Part shown: positions 16,015 through 21,704 of the stretch, piece after piece
Position numbering within the stretch: the first letter of the stretch is position 1
How the letters are laid out: the number at the start of each line of letters is the position of its first letter
Assembly (NCBI GenBank): GCA_002299795.1
Contig: DBNP01000019.1
Span: forward strand, 26,496 to 51,879
Length of the DNA stretch: 25,384 bases
Direction: 5' to 3'
From: Candidatus Saccharibacteria bacterium UBA669
GTDB taxonomy: Bacteria > Patescibacteriota > Saccharimonadia > Saccharimonadales > Saccharimonadaceae
Made by a program: the position numbers and the translations under genes
The notes under the pieces: model-generated
The model's input: the letters and a program-made list of their open reading frames with translations, nothing else
What the model was told of the DNA's origin: nothing
Databases searched by the model: none

Positions 16015-16554
16015 ATGCAACACATTGGTCTACTTTCGTTTACACTTCTACTGATGGGGCTTGCGTTCACGGCGATTAAACTTCCCGGTGGACTGGGCAA
16101 AACATTTAGCCAGCGTGTGGCGGGAAACAGGGCTGCCGAGGTTTCATACTCACTTCTCTTTATTGTCGCACTGCCACTACTGTATGTATTCTTTGCGCTT
16201 TGGTTTGTACCTACATATAGCTTGCCCAGCATCTTTCGAGTGTTTGCTGCGGTGTCGGTTGTATTTCAGGTAGTGTGTACTTGGGTCCCCGAGCGAGGTG
16301 GTACAATGACCATCATTCATCGAATCCTAACTGGTATATCAGGGGTGGCGCTTCTGCCCATGGTGGTAATAATTGCGAATACTCAGGCTATTCCTACAGG
16401 GCTACGCTATGTGGCCGGGGTGGCGTTCGCGGCGATGCTGGTTCTTCTGGGCATCGCACTGGTGAAGCAAAAGGGATTTCGATACGCATTACTACTGCAG
16501 ATTGGGTACTATGCTTTGTTCTTTGGAGTGGTGCTCTCGATTACCTATACTTAG
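16015..16554 (+). CDS. Six-helix integral membrane protein
   Basis: Predicted 179 residues with six hydrophobic segments at about 5-22, 44-65, 70-90, 102-122, 128-149 and 155-177, and short loops. It looks like the DUF998-type group of small bacterial membrane proteins, but I rest this only on size and helix pattern. ATG 16015 (MQHIGLLSF) is preferred over 16009 because TATAAT ends 7 nt before it. The gene is divergent from murB. Function unknown. Confidence 0.8.
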   Translation: MQHIGLLSFTLLLMGLAFTAIKLPGGLGKTFSQRVAGNRAAEVSYSLLFIVALPLLYVFFALWFVPTYSLPSIFRVFAAVSVVFQVVCTWVPERGGTMTIIHRILTGISGVALLPMVVIIANTQAIPTGLRYVAGVAFAAMLVLLGIALVKQKGFRYALLLQIGYYALFFGVVLSITYT

Positions 16555-16571
16555 AAAGCTCTAACTTTGTT

Positions 16572-16622
16572 GTGTACTATAGAAAAAAGGCCAGACACGC
16601 TGACCTTCTCTCCATAGTACAC
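16572..16622. terminator. Long bidirectional terminator hairpin
   Basis: Outer arms GTGTACTAT and ATAGTACAC are a perfect 9-bp repeat. Inner arms GGCCAG and CTGACC pair with one mismatch around ACACG. On the minus strand the inner stem is followed by CCTTTTTTC, a good rho-independent signal; on the plus strand it closes the membrane protein gene. The right outer arm lies inside a copy of the tRNA-Arg 3' end. Confidence 0.8.
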
Positions 16623-16632
16623 CCGGAAGGAT
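16617..16632 (-). repeat. Copy of the tRNA-Arg(TCG) 3' end
   Basis: Sixteen bases (GTACACCCGGAAGGAT on the plus strand) are identical to 16742-16757, the T-arm and acceptor 3' strand of the tRNA 125 bp away. The copy lacks CCA. On the minus strand GTAGGTTCG, matching the 5' side of the T-arm, lies about 60 nt upstream of it, just after the tRNA terminator, as if the T-arm copy had been split by an insert. It could be an integration scar or a decayed duplicate. Confidence 0.65.
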
Positions 16633-16701
16633 ATCTCTGGGCTCCTCCGTTCAAAAGGGACACGTGCAAGCATGAGTTTCCTTTTTCGCGACGCGAACCT
16701 A

Positions 16702-16742
16702 CCAAGAAAAAAGACCCATCGTTGATGAGTCTTTTTTCTTGG
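16702..16742 (-). terminator. Terminator of tRNA-Arg(TCG)
   Basis: A 14-bp perfect stem (CCAAGAAAAAAGAC with GTCTTTTTTCTTGG) plus an inner CATC/GATG stem. On the minus strand it starts at C74 of the encoded CCA and has a T-rich 3' arm. Confidence 0.88.
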
Positions 16743-16816
16743 TACACCCGGAAGGATTCGAACCTACGACCCTCTGTTCCGAAGACAGATGCTCTAATCC
16801 ACTGAGCTACGGGTGC
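16740..16816 (-). tRNA. tRNA-Arg(TCG)
   Basis: Minus-strand cloverleaf: acceptor GCACCCG with CGGGTGT (one G:T), D arm TAGCTCAGTGGATTAGAGC, anticodon stem TCTGT/ACAGA, loop CTTCGGA (TCG), T loop TTCGAAT, discriminator A and encoded CCA. The CCA pairs into the terminator. Confidence 0.96.
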
Positions 16817-16832
16817 TTATGTAATCTGTATC

Positions 16833-16838
16833 ATTATA
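16833..16838 (-). promoter_or_regulatory. -10 element of tRNA-Arg(TCG)
   Basis: Minus-strand TATAAT, 16 nt before the tRNA 5' end. Confidence 0.5.
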
Positions 16839-16864
16839 TCACCATTAGGGTAGATCGGCGAGCT

Positions 16865-17245
16865 CTAATTGCTCGATAGCAGGAGTGCGACCAGCTGCAG
16901 GCCAAATGAGAAGCCGCTCATGAGCATATTGACAAGCCACAGTACGGCTGCAATCATCCAGGCGGTTTTTTTGTTCTGGCTATAGCCGCGGAGTGGCTTG
17001 CCGTCAGCATCGTGCAAGCTGCCGGTGAGGATCATTATTTCGTCGTATAGTGCCCAAATGCCAAATCCACCGAATGTGAGTAATTTGACGACGCCTTGCC
17101 AGGTGTAGCCCAGGTAGAAGCGATCGATACCGAACCACCCGAGAAAAATGCTGATCATGGCGCTGGTCATGTAGTCTCGCGTACTATCACCGGGCAAATA
17201 CGCTGAGGGCACGGCGGGTTGGTTGGCGGCTATTGGCTTGGTCAT
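16865..17245 (-). CDS. TM2-domain membrane protein
   Basis: Predicted 126 residues from MTKPIAANQP. The TM2 domain has its typical order: a first helix (SAMISIFLGWFGIDRFYLGY), a G-x-x-K-L-L-T-x-G-G-x-G-x-W linker and a second helix ending IMILTG. An extra C-terminal helix (about 95-120) follows. TM2 proteins are membrane proteins of largely unknown role. A GAGGAG Shine-Dalgarno is 5 nt from the ATG, and the ATG overlaps the stop of the upstream TM2 gene as ATGA. The frame opens further upstream, but that would run through the other gene. Confidence 0.88.
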   Translation of the reverse strand: MTKPIAANQPAVPSAYLPGDSTRDYMTSAMISIFLGWFGIDRFYLGYTWQGVVKLLTFGGFGIWALYDEIMILTGSLHDADGKPLRGYSQNKKTAWMIAAVLWLVNMLMSGFSFGLQLVALLLSSN

Positions 17246-17955
17246 AGTGTCTCCTCGCGGGGTTCCTGCTCGCTTTTTTCCGACAGCTTGCCCTCTGTAA
17301 AGGTTGTGTAAATCAGCGATGACTTGGTGGCTAGCGAGTAGCGCACAAAGGTGCATTCCTCAAAACTTCCTAGGCGATCGGCGTGTTTGGCGCAGGTCTG
17401 CAGGGTGTAGCCAGAGCCCTCAAATGCTTGCTCGACCTCGGCTTTGGTCATACCGACAGTCAGCCGGTCATACGCGTTTACATCTGCCGTGCGAGATGAC
17501 GACGACTGCATATTTTTGAAGAAGTCCGGATTGTTTATGAGCTGATAGCCAATATAGCCGACGAATGTTCCAACGAGTGCCATGTTGAAAAAATTGACAA
17601 GGTACACCGTGACAACGGCAATAACCATCGGCTTTTTGTCGGCAGGGTAGTCGAGTAGCTCCTGTTTATCGGCTGGCCCCAGGCGTCCAACAAGAATGAG
17701 TATACAGTCGATAAACGCCCATACACCGAGCCCGCCACAGGTCAATAGCTTGGCGATACCAAGGCCGGTGTATCCTAGGTAAAAGCGGTCAAACCCAAAT
17801 GATCCAAGGAACAGACTGAGCAGTACTGCGGTAGAGTAGCGTTTTGGATTGCGCTGAGCTTGCTTGGGAGGCGCCATGGTGACCACGGGAGTTTTAGGTA
17901 GCTTATGCTCATCTGTGGTTGTATTATCTGTGTCGGTATGATTGGCGTGAGGCAC
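17242..17955 (-). CDS. TM2-domain protein with BamE/SmpA-like C-terminal domain
   Basis: Predicted 237 residues from a GTG start with AAGGA 7 nt upstream. The first ~40 residues are hydrophilic (MPHANHTDTDN). The TM2 domain (about 41-92) contains LGSFGFDRFYLGYTGLG and LLTCGGLGVW; a third helix lies near 108-130. Residues ~163-230 read YDRLTVGMTKAEVEQAFEGS and contain two Cys, resembling the BamE/SmpA or beta-lactamase-inhibitor-like fold, found in extracytoplasmic small domains. It probably forms a unit with the second TM2 protein, to which it is translationally coupled. It follows the GH25-like gene after 24 nt with no terminator, so the three genes are probably one operon. Confidence 0.85.
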   Translation of the reverse strand: MPHANHTDTDNTTTDEHKLPKTPVVTMAPPKQAQRNPKRYSTAVLLSLFLGSFGFDRFYLGYTGLGIAKLLTCGGLGVWAFIDCILILVGRLGPADKQELLDYPADKKPMVIAVVTVYLVNFFNMALVGTFVGYIGYQLINNPDFFKNMQSSSSRTADVNAYDRLTVGMTKAEVEQAFEGSGYTLQTCAKHADRLGSFEECTFVRYSLATKSSLIYTTFTEGKLSEKSEQEPREETL

Positions 17956-17979
17956 GGGTGGGTCCTTTCTTTATTTCAG

Positions 17980-18852
17980 CTAGATACAAGAATAGTTATA
18001 GTCAAGATTATTCCAAACGAACTGCACCAGCTCTATTTTACCGGTCGTACCGGCCAGTGGTTGATAGCTTGGACTATTGTTGACGCACACATTGTAGGCA
18101 TTGTTGACGGTGAAGCCAGTACCAATAGCGTACCAGGTGGGAGCGGGTTTGAGTGGGCTCGTACTGGCGATGTTACCCGTGCCGACGATCTGTTTCCACT
18201 GAGGGTTGGTTGAGTAAATACCAAGCCGCACAAGGCCGGCGATGCTGTCGAAATAGTCGGCATATCCCTCGAGGGTAGCAACATTCTTCTTGTAGCCATC
18301 TTTTTCGCGACCACTATGCCAGGTATTGAGTGTCTCGACGTCTAGCCACCACGTGTAGGCTGCTGGGTCGGTACTCAGGTCGCTAACTGTTGTTGCTGTA
18401 CGCACGAAGTACCCGACGGCCTCTTGGGCACGCTCCCAGCCATACTGTCGCGCGCAGGCGATCGTATTGCCACCGCTACAACCATACCCGGTGTTGTAGC
18501 CTGTTGGGTCGGTGCTGTCCTTGGGCCAATTGGTGACAAGCTTGGTATTTTTGTAGTAGTTGCCAGGGCTCGCCGTGTTGACATAAAGCTGAAGTTTTGG
18601 CTGGTTGGGCGATAGGCCGGTAGATTGCTGCGCCCAGCGTAATTGCTGGTACAGGCATGGGTTGACGTTGCTCGCTTTGCCACCGTTGACGTTGACAATG
18701 CCGAACGCTTGATTTGAGGGCAGGGTAGTATTGCATTGTGGAAATCCCACATCAATGCCAAGTGTGTCCATGTCGATGGCATATGCTTTTTGACCCCCGA
18801 TGATAGCAATGCTAATCGCGATGAGTACAGGTATAAGTAGTTTTTGAAACAT
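17980..18852 (-). CDS. Secreted GH25-like (TIM-barrel) protein, possible muramidase
   Basis: Predicted 290 residues. The signal peptide ends near KAYA (residue 25). The mature protein opens with the barrel strand LGIDVGFPQC (Asp34) and contains TWWLDVETLN with Asp171 and Glu173, matching the catalytic D-x-E pair and first-strand Asp of GH25 lysozyme-like barrels. Internal segments LQLYVNTASPG, RLGIYSTNPQW and LVQFVWNN also fit barrel strands. Several Cys may form disulfides outside the cell. A DUF1906-type relative without lysozyme activity is possible. If active, it would cut glycan chains of peptidoglycan, its own or a host's. It starts a probable operon with two TM2 proteins. Confidence 0.8.
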   Translation of the reverse strand: MFQKLLIPVLIAISIAIIGGQKAYAIDMDTLGIDVGFPQCNTTLPSNQAFGIVNVNGGKASNVNPCLYQQLRWAQQSTGLSPNQPKLQLYVNTASPGNYYKNTKLVTNWPKDSTDPTGYNTGYGCSGGNTIACARQYGWERAQEAVGYFVRTATTVSDLSTDPAAYTWWLDVETLNTWHSGREKDGYKKNVATLEGYADYFDSIAGLVRLGIYSTNPQWKQIVGTGNIASTSPLKPAPTWYAIGTGFTVNNAYNVCVNNSPSYQPLAGTTGKIELVQFVWNNLDYNYSCI

Positions 18853-18862
18853 ACAACATAGA

Positions 18863-18868
18863 ATTATA
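18863..18868 (-). promoter_or_regulatory. Extended -10 of the GH25-like operon
   Basis: Minus-strand ATGCTATAAT (TGC plus TATAAT) 10 nt before the ATG, so the leader would be about 3 nt. Confidence 0.55.
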
Positions 18869-18884
18869 GCATAGGCTGTCTGTC

Positions 18885-18913
18885 TTTACACTTTGGCCCC
18901 TGTTTGCTACAAT
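18885..18913 (+). promoter_or_regulatory. Promoter before the tRNA-Lys 5' fragment
   Basis: TTTACA (18885-18890), a 17-nt spacer and TACAAT (18908-18913) with TTTGC before it. It is as good as the real tRNA promoters, so the fragment and its inserted RNA module are probably transcribed from about 18920. Confidence 0.7.
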
Positions 18914-18934
18914 GTGCAGGTAAATTAGATTGAT

Positions 18935-18959
18935 GAGCCAGTAGCTCAGCTGGTTAGAG
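18935..18959 (+). pseudogene. 5' fragment of a tRNA-Lys copy
   Basis: Twenty-five bases match the first 25 of tRNA-Lys (19108-19132) with one change (GAGCCAG for GGGCCAG). The match stops at AGAG. After an 87-nt insert, CTGCCTCTT (19047-19055) continues the tRNA sequence through the anticodon; after that the similarity ends. Confidence 0.8.
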
Positions 18960-19055
18960 TGAGGACTGCCCGTCGGCAGTCCGCAAGGGAATCTGCCGGA
19001 CAAACTATGTTTGTCGCGCGCAGTTCCGGGGTCGCAGAATGTGACCCTGCCTCTT
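18956..19055 (+). ncRNA. Structured RNA-like module, copy 1, family not recognised
   Basis: Order of elements: AGAG closing strand; TGA; hairpin 1 (18963-18970 with 18975-18982, 8 bp, loop CGTC); GCAAGG; stem 2 outer (GAA, bulged T, CTGC, pairing with GCAG and TTC at 19020-19026); hairpin 2 (GACAAAC/GTTTGTC, loop TAT); hairpin 3 (GGGTCGC/GTGACCC, loop AGAAT); then CTGC and CTCT, which can pair with AGAG. The second copy at 19259-19365 has the same fold with different bases in nearly every stem. The insert replaces three bases (CAC) of the tRNA-Lys copy. A downstream hairpin, CCGAGC-TT-GCTCGG, could be its 3' end. Transcription is expected from the promoter at 18885-18913. Confidence 0.75.
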
Positions 19056-19070
19056 CCGAGCTTGCTCGGC

Positions 19071-19099
19071 TCGACACGAAACGCACCTTCCGCTACTAT
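19071..19099 (+). promoter_or_regulatory. Promoter of intact tRNA-Lys
   Basis: TCGACA (19071-19076), a 17-nt spacer and TACTAT (19094-19099), 8 nt before the tRNA 5' end. Confidence 0.6.
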
Positions 19100-19107
19100 G
19101 AAACTAT

Positions 19108-19184
19108 GGGCCAGTAGCTCAGCTGGTTAGAGCACCTGCCTCTTAAGCAGGGTGTCGAGAGTTCAAGTCTCTCCTGGCCCTCCA
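19108..19184 (+). tRNA. tRNA-Lys(CTT)
   Basis: Complete cloverleaf: acceptor GGGCCAG/CTGGCCC, D arm TAGCTCAGCTGGTTAGAGC, anticodon stem CCTGC/GCAGG with loop CTCTTAA (CTT), T stem GAGAG/CTCTC with TTCAAGT, discriminator T and encoded CCA. Fragments of the same tRNA flank it on both sides. Confidence 0.96.
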
Positions 19185-19222
19185 TGAAAAGTGCCGACCC
19201 TTGTGGTCGGTATTTTTCATGG
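19182..19222 (+). terminator. Terminator of tRNA-Lys
   Basis: Stem CCATGAAAA with TTTTCATGG and inner CCGACC/GGTCGG. It starts at C74 of the encoded CCA and carries a T-rich 3' arm. Confidence 0.85.
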
Positions 19223-19258
19223 AACCAAGAGGGCATGAATTCTCGACGCCCGTGGGGT

Positions 19259-19365
19259 GGAGAGAGTGAGACGCAAAAGTCTTTGCGTCGCAAGGACACC
19301 ATCCGAGATAAGCTGTGCTTATCTTCGCGATGTGTCGGGGTCGCGGAACGTGACCAAGTCTCTCC
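19259..19365 (+). ncRNA. Structured RNA-like module, copy 2, family not recognised
   Basis: Same order as copy 1: closing strand GGAGAGA pairing with TCTCTCC (19359-19365); TGA; hairpin 1 (GACGCAAA/TTTGCGTC, loop AGTC); GCAAGG (19290-19295); stem 2 (ACA, bulged C, CATC with GATG and TGT at 19329-19335); CG; hairpin 2 (AGATAAGC/GCTTATCT, loop TGT); TCGC; hairpin 3 (GGGTCGC with GTGACC, loop GGAAC). Seven of eight base pairs of hairpin 1 differ from copy 1, yet all remain paired. The unpaired strings GAGTGA, GCAAGG and CGGGGTCGC are identical. Here the insert sits in the T-loop of a tRNA-Lys 3' copy, replacing TTC. Confidence 0.75.
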
Positions 19366-19375
19366 TGGCCCTCCA
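19355..19375 (+). pseudogene. 3' fragment of a tRNA-Lys copy
   Basis: Part of a 27-bp exact repeat (19355-19381 equals 19164-19190) covering the T-loop, T-stem, acceptor 3' strand, CCA and six following bases. To the left, GGGGTGGAGAGAG resembles the tRNA stretch before the T-loop, with module 2 between them. Confidence 0.85.
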
Positions 19376-19376
19376 T

Positions 19377-19412
19377 GAAAATAGCTCAGGCTTTCGAGTC
19401 TGAGCTATTTTC
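19377..19412 (+). terminator. Terminator after the tRNA-Lys 3' fragment
   Basis: A 13-bp perfect stem, GAAAATAGCTCAG with CTGAGCTATTTTC, plus two inner base pairs around TTCG, followed by TTTG. It ends the whole tRNA-Lys locus. Confidence 0.88.
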
Positions 19413-19439
19413 TTTGTAGATACGTTCTTGGCGCAGTGG

Positions 19440-19727
19440 CTAGAGACTATTGAGCTCTTGCTCGAGTGCGGTGAGATCGGCATCGCTGAGGCTGTCGACA
19501 CTAGCGGTATCGAGTGTTGCCAGTACCGTATCAAGGTCCTTCGCTGATGTGACATCAGTAACTGACGAGCTTTCGGCAGCAATCGATTTGCCGGCACTTG
19601 GATTTTTCACCGCGGCTTGAGACCCAGAGGTCATGAGGTAGGTGTAGCCGAGCGCGCCAACGAGCACGACAAATACCACAACCACGAGACCAATTATCGC
19701 GGCATGTCCTTGGTATGATGCTTTCAT
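19440..19727 (-). CDS. Small single-pass membrane protein
   Basis: Predicted 95 residues: MKASYQGHAA, one membrane helix (about 11-32), then a Ser/Asp/Ala-rich acidic extracytoplasmic tail ending in a likely helix (LSDADLTALEQELNSL). The start overlaps the stop of the upstream gene by one base (TAATG) with GAGGAGG as Shine-Dalgarno, so the two are co-translated. Function unknown; a partner of the secreted protein encoded upstream is likely. Confidence 0.8.
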   Translation of the reverse strand: MKASYQGHAAIIGLVVVVFVVLVGALGYTYLMTSGSQAAVKNPSAGKSIAAESSSVTDVTSAKDLDTVLATLDTASVDSLSDADLTALEQELNSL

Positions 19728-20380
19728 TATCTCGCCTCCTCTGTGGTGTCATCTGAGTCGGAGTTTGCGGCCTTTTTCACGAGTAGAATAAGCTCTCGCA
19801 CCTTGTCTTTATATGCTTTCAACTGGACGACCTCATTCGTTTTCGCTGCTTTGAAGTCCGACATTGCTTGTTTTGGGTTGTCTCCATCGCAGGACCACGA
19901 GTCGCCCATCGTGGTAGTCGCATTGACAGAAGTTAAGGCGGTGTCATAGGCAGCATCTACTTCACCAACGAGTGAATCGTAGCCCGTGGCACTATAGCCT
20001 TTGTTTGTATAAAACTGCTTGGTTTTGTCGGCAATTTTCTTAAACACCTCAAGCTGCTTTGTGCCACGAGTGCTTACTTTGTCGATCATACTCTTCAGCT
20101 GATCCTGGCGCTTTTCACACACACGCAACTTGTTTGCCTCAAGTCGGTCTTCACGATTCAATTTGTTAGCATCGGTTCCATCAGTTTCCGCTATATGCTC
20201 ACGTTCGTTTTCTGTCTCAGTTTCGTTTTCTGTCTCGTTTTCCGTCTCTGTTTCATTCCGCTGCTCAGTATCTGTCCTCCTCGTGTCATCACGCGCGTAA
20301 GCAACGGTCGAGGCAAGCGCCACGGGCACGACTGCAAGAGCGACGGCGAGGATTAGGGGGAATAATAATCGTTTTGTCAT
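19727..20380 (-). CDS. Secreted protein with Thr-Glu-Asn repeats and coiled-coil-like domain
   Basis: Predicted 217 residues. A signal peptide ends near VAYA (about 29). Residues ~36-65 are a low-complexity run of NETE/TENE units, encoded by a DNA repeat near 20209-20260. Residues ~75-200 are charged and helical (RVCEKRQDQLKSMIDKV, FKKIADKTKQFY), with a second Cys in DSWSCDGDNP that may pair with the first. An AAGGAG Shine-Dalgarno is 9 nt from the ATG. It is the first gene of a two-gene operon. I do not recognise a catalytic motif; a surface or secreted structural role is a guess. Confidence 0.82.
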   Translation of the reverse strand: MTKRLLFPLILAVALAVVPVALASTVAYARDDTRRTDTEQRNETETENETENETETENEREHIAETDGTDANKLNREDRLEANKLRVCEKRQDQLKSMIDKVSTRGTKQLEVFKKIADKTKQFYTNKGYSATGYDSLVGEVDAAYDTALTSVNATTTMGDSWSCDGDNPKQAMSDFKAAKTNEVVQLKAYKDKVRELILLVKKAANSDSDDTTEEAR

Positions 20381-20413
20381 ATAGCTATGCTCCTTATGTT
20401 ACTAGCTGAGAGT

Positions 20414-20440
20414 AGTATAGCGCATATGCATAGTAATCAA
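20414..20440 (-). promoter_or_regulatory. Putative promoter of the 19440-20380 operon
   Basis: Minus strand: TTGATT (20435-20440), a short 15-nt spacer and TATACT (20414-20419). The -10 is good; the spacing is poor. Confidence 0.4.
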
Positions 20441-20463
20441 CTAGATAGTGTGCCAAGTCTACT

Positions 20464-20493
20464 TTAGTTAGGGGAAATATTGTATACTATACA
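20464..20493 (+). promoter_or_regulatory. Putative promoter of folD
   Basis: TTAGTT (20464-20469), an 18-nt spacer and TATACA (20488-20493), 6 nt before the ATG. An overlapping TATACT at 20483-20488 is an alternative -10. Confidence 0.4.
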
Positions 20494-20499
20494 TCAGTT

Positions 20500-21318
20500 A
20501 TGACACGAGAATTGAACGGGAGCGAGCTACAGGGCTTTATCAAGCAACGTCAGTTGCGCCAGGTGCGCAACCTGCGTCAGGCGTATCAAACCATACCTAG
20601 GCTCGCTATTATTATGAGCGAGCAGGCGGGCAAGGTAATTGATACCTATGTAGCAATGAAGAATGCCTACGCGGGTGATGTTTTGATAGAGGTGCAGGTG
20701 CTACGCGTAGCCCAAAGTCTCATGCCTGAAATAATCAATGAGGCTAATGATGACCCAGGGGTGCACGGAATCATCGTGCAGCTGCCGCTCGATGACCCAG
20801 CTGATACCGATAGGTTGTGTGCTATGATCGCGCCGCATAAAGATGTTGACGGGCTTGGGCCACGCGCAGCCTTCCCCAGCGCAACTGCTGAAGCAATCGA
20901 CTGGCTACTGGCTGGCTACAATGTTGAGCTGGAGGGTAAGCAGATTACACTACTCGGCAATGGGCGACTTGTCGGTGCGCCACTTGCGCGGCTGTGGCGT
21001 CAGCAGGGGCTGCAGGTAACGGTACTTGATGACACGTCGGATGCGATTGATGACACGCTCCTGCGGAGTGATGTGATTGTTAGCGCGACTGGTGTACCCA
21101 GAATCTTAAAGTCTGAGCAGGTAGCCCACGGAGCGGTCGTTGTCGATGCGGGTACTGCGAGTGAGAACGGACAGCTAGTGGGGGATGTTGACCCTGCGGT
21201 GCGCACAAGGAGCGATGTCACACTGACACCCATAAAGGGTGGTGTTGGGCCGCTCACGATCGCTGTGCTGTTTGATCATGTTATTCAAGCGGCGCAAAAA
21301 TCGGCACGCATACTCTAG
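20500..21318 (+). CDS. folD: Bifunctional methylene-THF dehydrogenase / methenyl-THF cyclohydrolase
   Basis: Predicted 272 residues, slightly shorter than the usual ~285. It interconverts 5,10-methylene-, methenyl- and 10-formyl-THF with NADP in the cytoplasm, using the product of GlyA. Seen: the catalytic Lys in YVAMKNAY, GIIVQLPLD, KDVDGLGP, the dinucleotide-binding segment TLLGNGRLVGAPLA, and PIKGGVGPLTIAVLF near the end. The nucleotide-binding loop reads GNGRLVG in place of the common GRSxxVG, so the cofactor preference could differ. There is no Shine-Dalgarno site. It is tail-to-tail with the receiver gene, with 8 bp between the stops and no clear terminator. Confidence 0.94.
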   Translation: MTRELNGSELQGFIKQRQLRQVRNLRQAYQTIPRLAIIMSEQAGKVIDTYVAMKNAYAGDVLIEVQVLRVAQSLMPEIINEANDDPGVHGIIVQLPLDDPADTDRLCAMIAPHKDVDGLGPRAAFPSATAEAIDWLLAGYNVELEGKQITLLGNGRLVGAPLARLWRQQGLQVTVLDDTSDAIDDTLLRSDVIVSATGVPRILKSEQVAHGAVVVDAGTASENGQLVGDVDPAVRTRSDVTLTPIKGGVGPLTIAVLFDHVIQAAQKSARIL

Positions 21319-21326
21319 CCCAGCGG

Positions 21327-21698
21327 CTACGCTATACCAAGTGCATCTTTGACGCGTCCAACAACCTGACTGGGAGTCAGCTCGGCTTTGACGATATAGC
21401 TATGAATACCAAGTTGACGCAAGGATTTTGGAGCTTCTTCTTCGCCAAGATTGGTCAGGATGATGACTGGAACATGGGCGCCCCAATCAGACTGACGAAT
21501 TAGCTCGAGCGCCTCCGCTCCGCCCATACGCGGCATTTGTAGGTCGAGCAGGATGATGTCTGGCTTGAACTTTGCGGCACTAGCAACACCTGCTTCGCCA
21601 TCACTGGCGGTTGCGACGGTAAACCCAGCCGCTTCAAACTTCATGCGGTACATCTGATTGATTACCTGGTCGTCTTCGATGATGGCAATTTTGGTCAT
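21327..21698 (-). CDS. Stand-alone response regulator receiver domain (CheY-like)
   Basis: Predicted 123 residues, a single REC domain. Acidic pocket EDD (8-10), phospho-acceptor Asp52 in LLDLQMP, Thr82 in IILTN and Lys104 in YIVKA are all present. There is no output domain, so it must act by protein contact. The ATG follows a TATTAT box by 7 nt with no Shine-Dalgarno site. It is divergent from the methyltransferase-histidine kinase pair, and that kinase is its likely phosphodonor. Confidence 0.93.
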   Translation of the reverse strand: MTKIAIIEDDQVINQMYRMKFEAAGFTVATASDGEAGVASAAKFKPDIILLDLQMPRMGGAEALELIRQSDWGAHVPVIILTNLGEEEAPKSLRQLGIHSYIVKAELTPSQVVGRVKDALGIA

Positions 21699-21704
21699 TT
21701 ACCC

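Noticed and set aside
16633..16701. The insert in the tRNA-Arg 3' copy as a third member of the tRNA-Lys modules
   Set aside because: It lacks GAGTGA, GCAAGG and the GGGTCGC/GTGACC hairpin; only the position in a T-arm copy is similar.
16275..16805. Open frame of 176 codons on the plus strand
   Set aside because: It runs out of frame through the membrane protein gene, two terminators and the tRNA-Arg gene.
18375..18809. Long open frames antisense or out of frame within the GH25-like gene
   Set aside because: They are shadows: the GH25-like frame has a signal peptide, catalytic motifs and a promoter.
18956..19365. Modules as ordinary tRNA introns or hammerhead, HDV or SRP-type RNAs
   Set aside because: They do not sit at the usual anticodon-loop intron site, removing them leaves the tRNAs incomplete, and the conserved strings do not match the cores of those families as I know them.
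20209..20260. Short tandem repeat as a CRISPR array
   Set aside because: The units are a few codons long, in frame, have no spacers and encode the Thr/Glu/Asn run.
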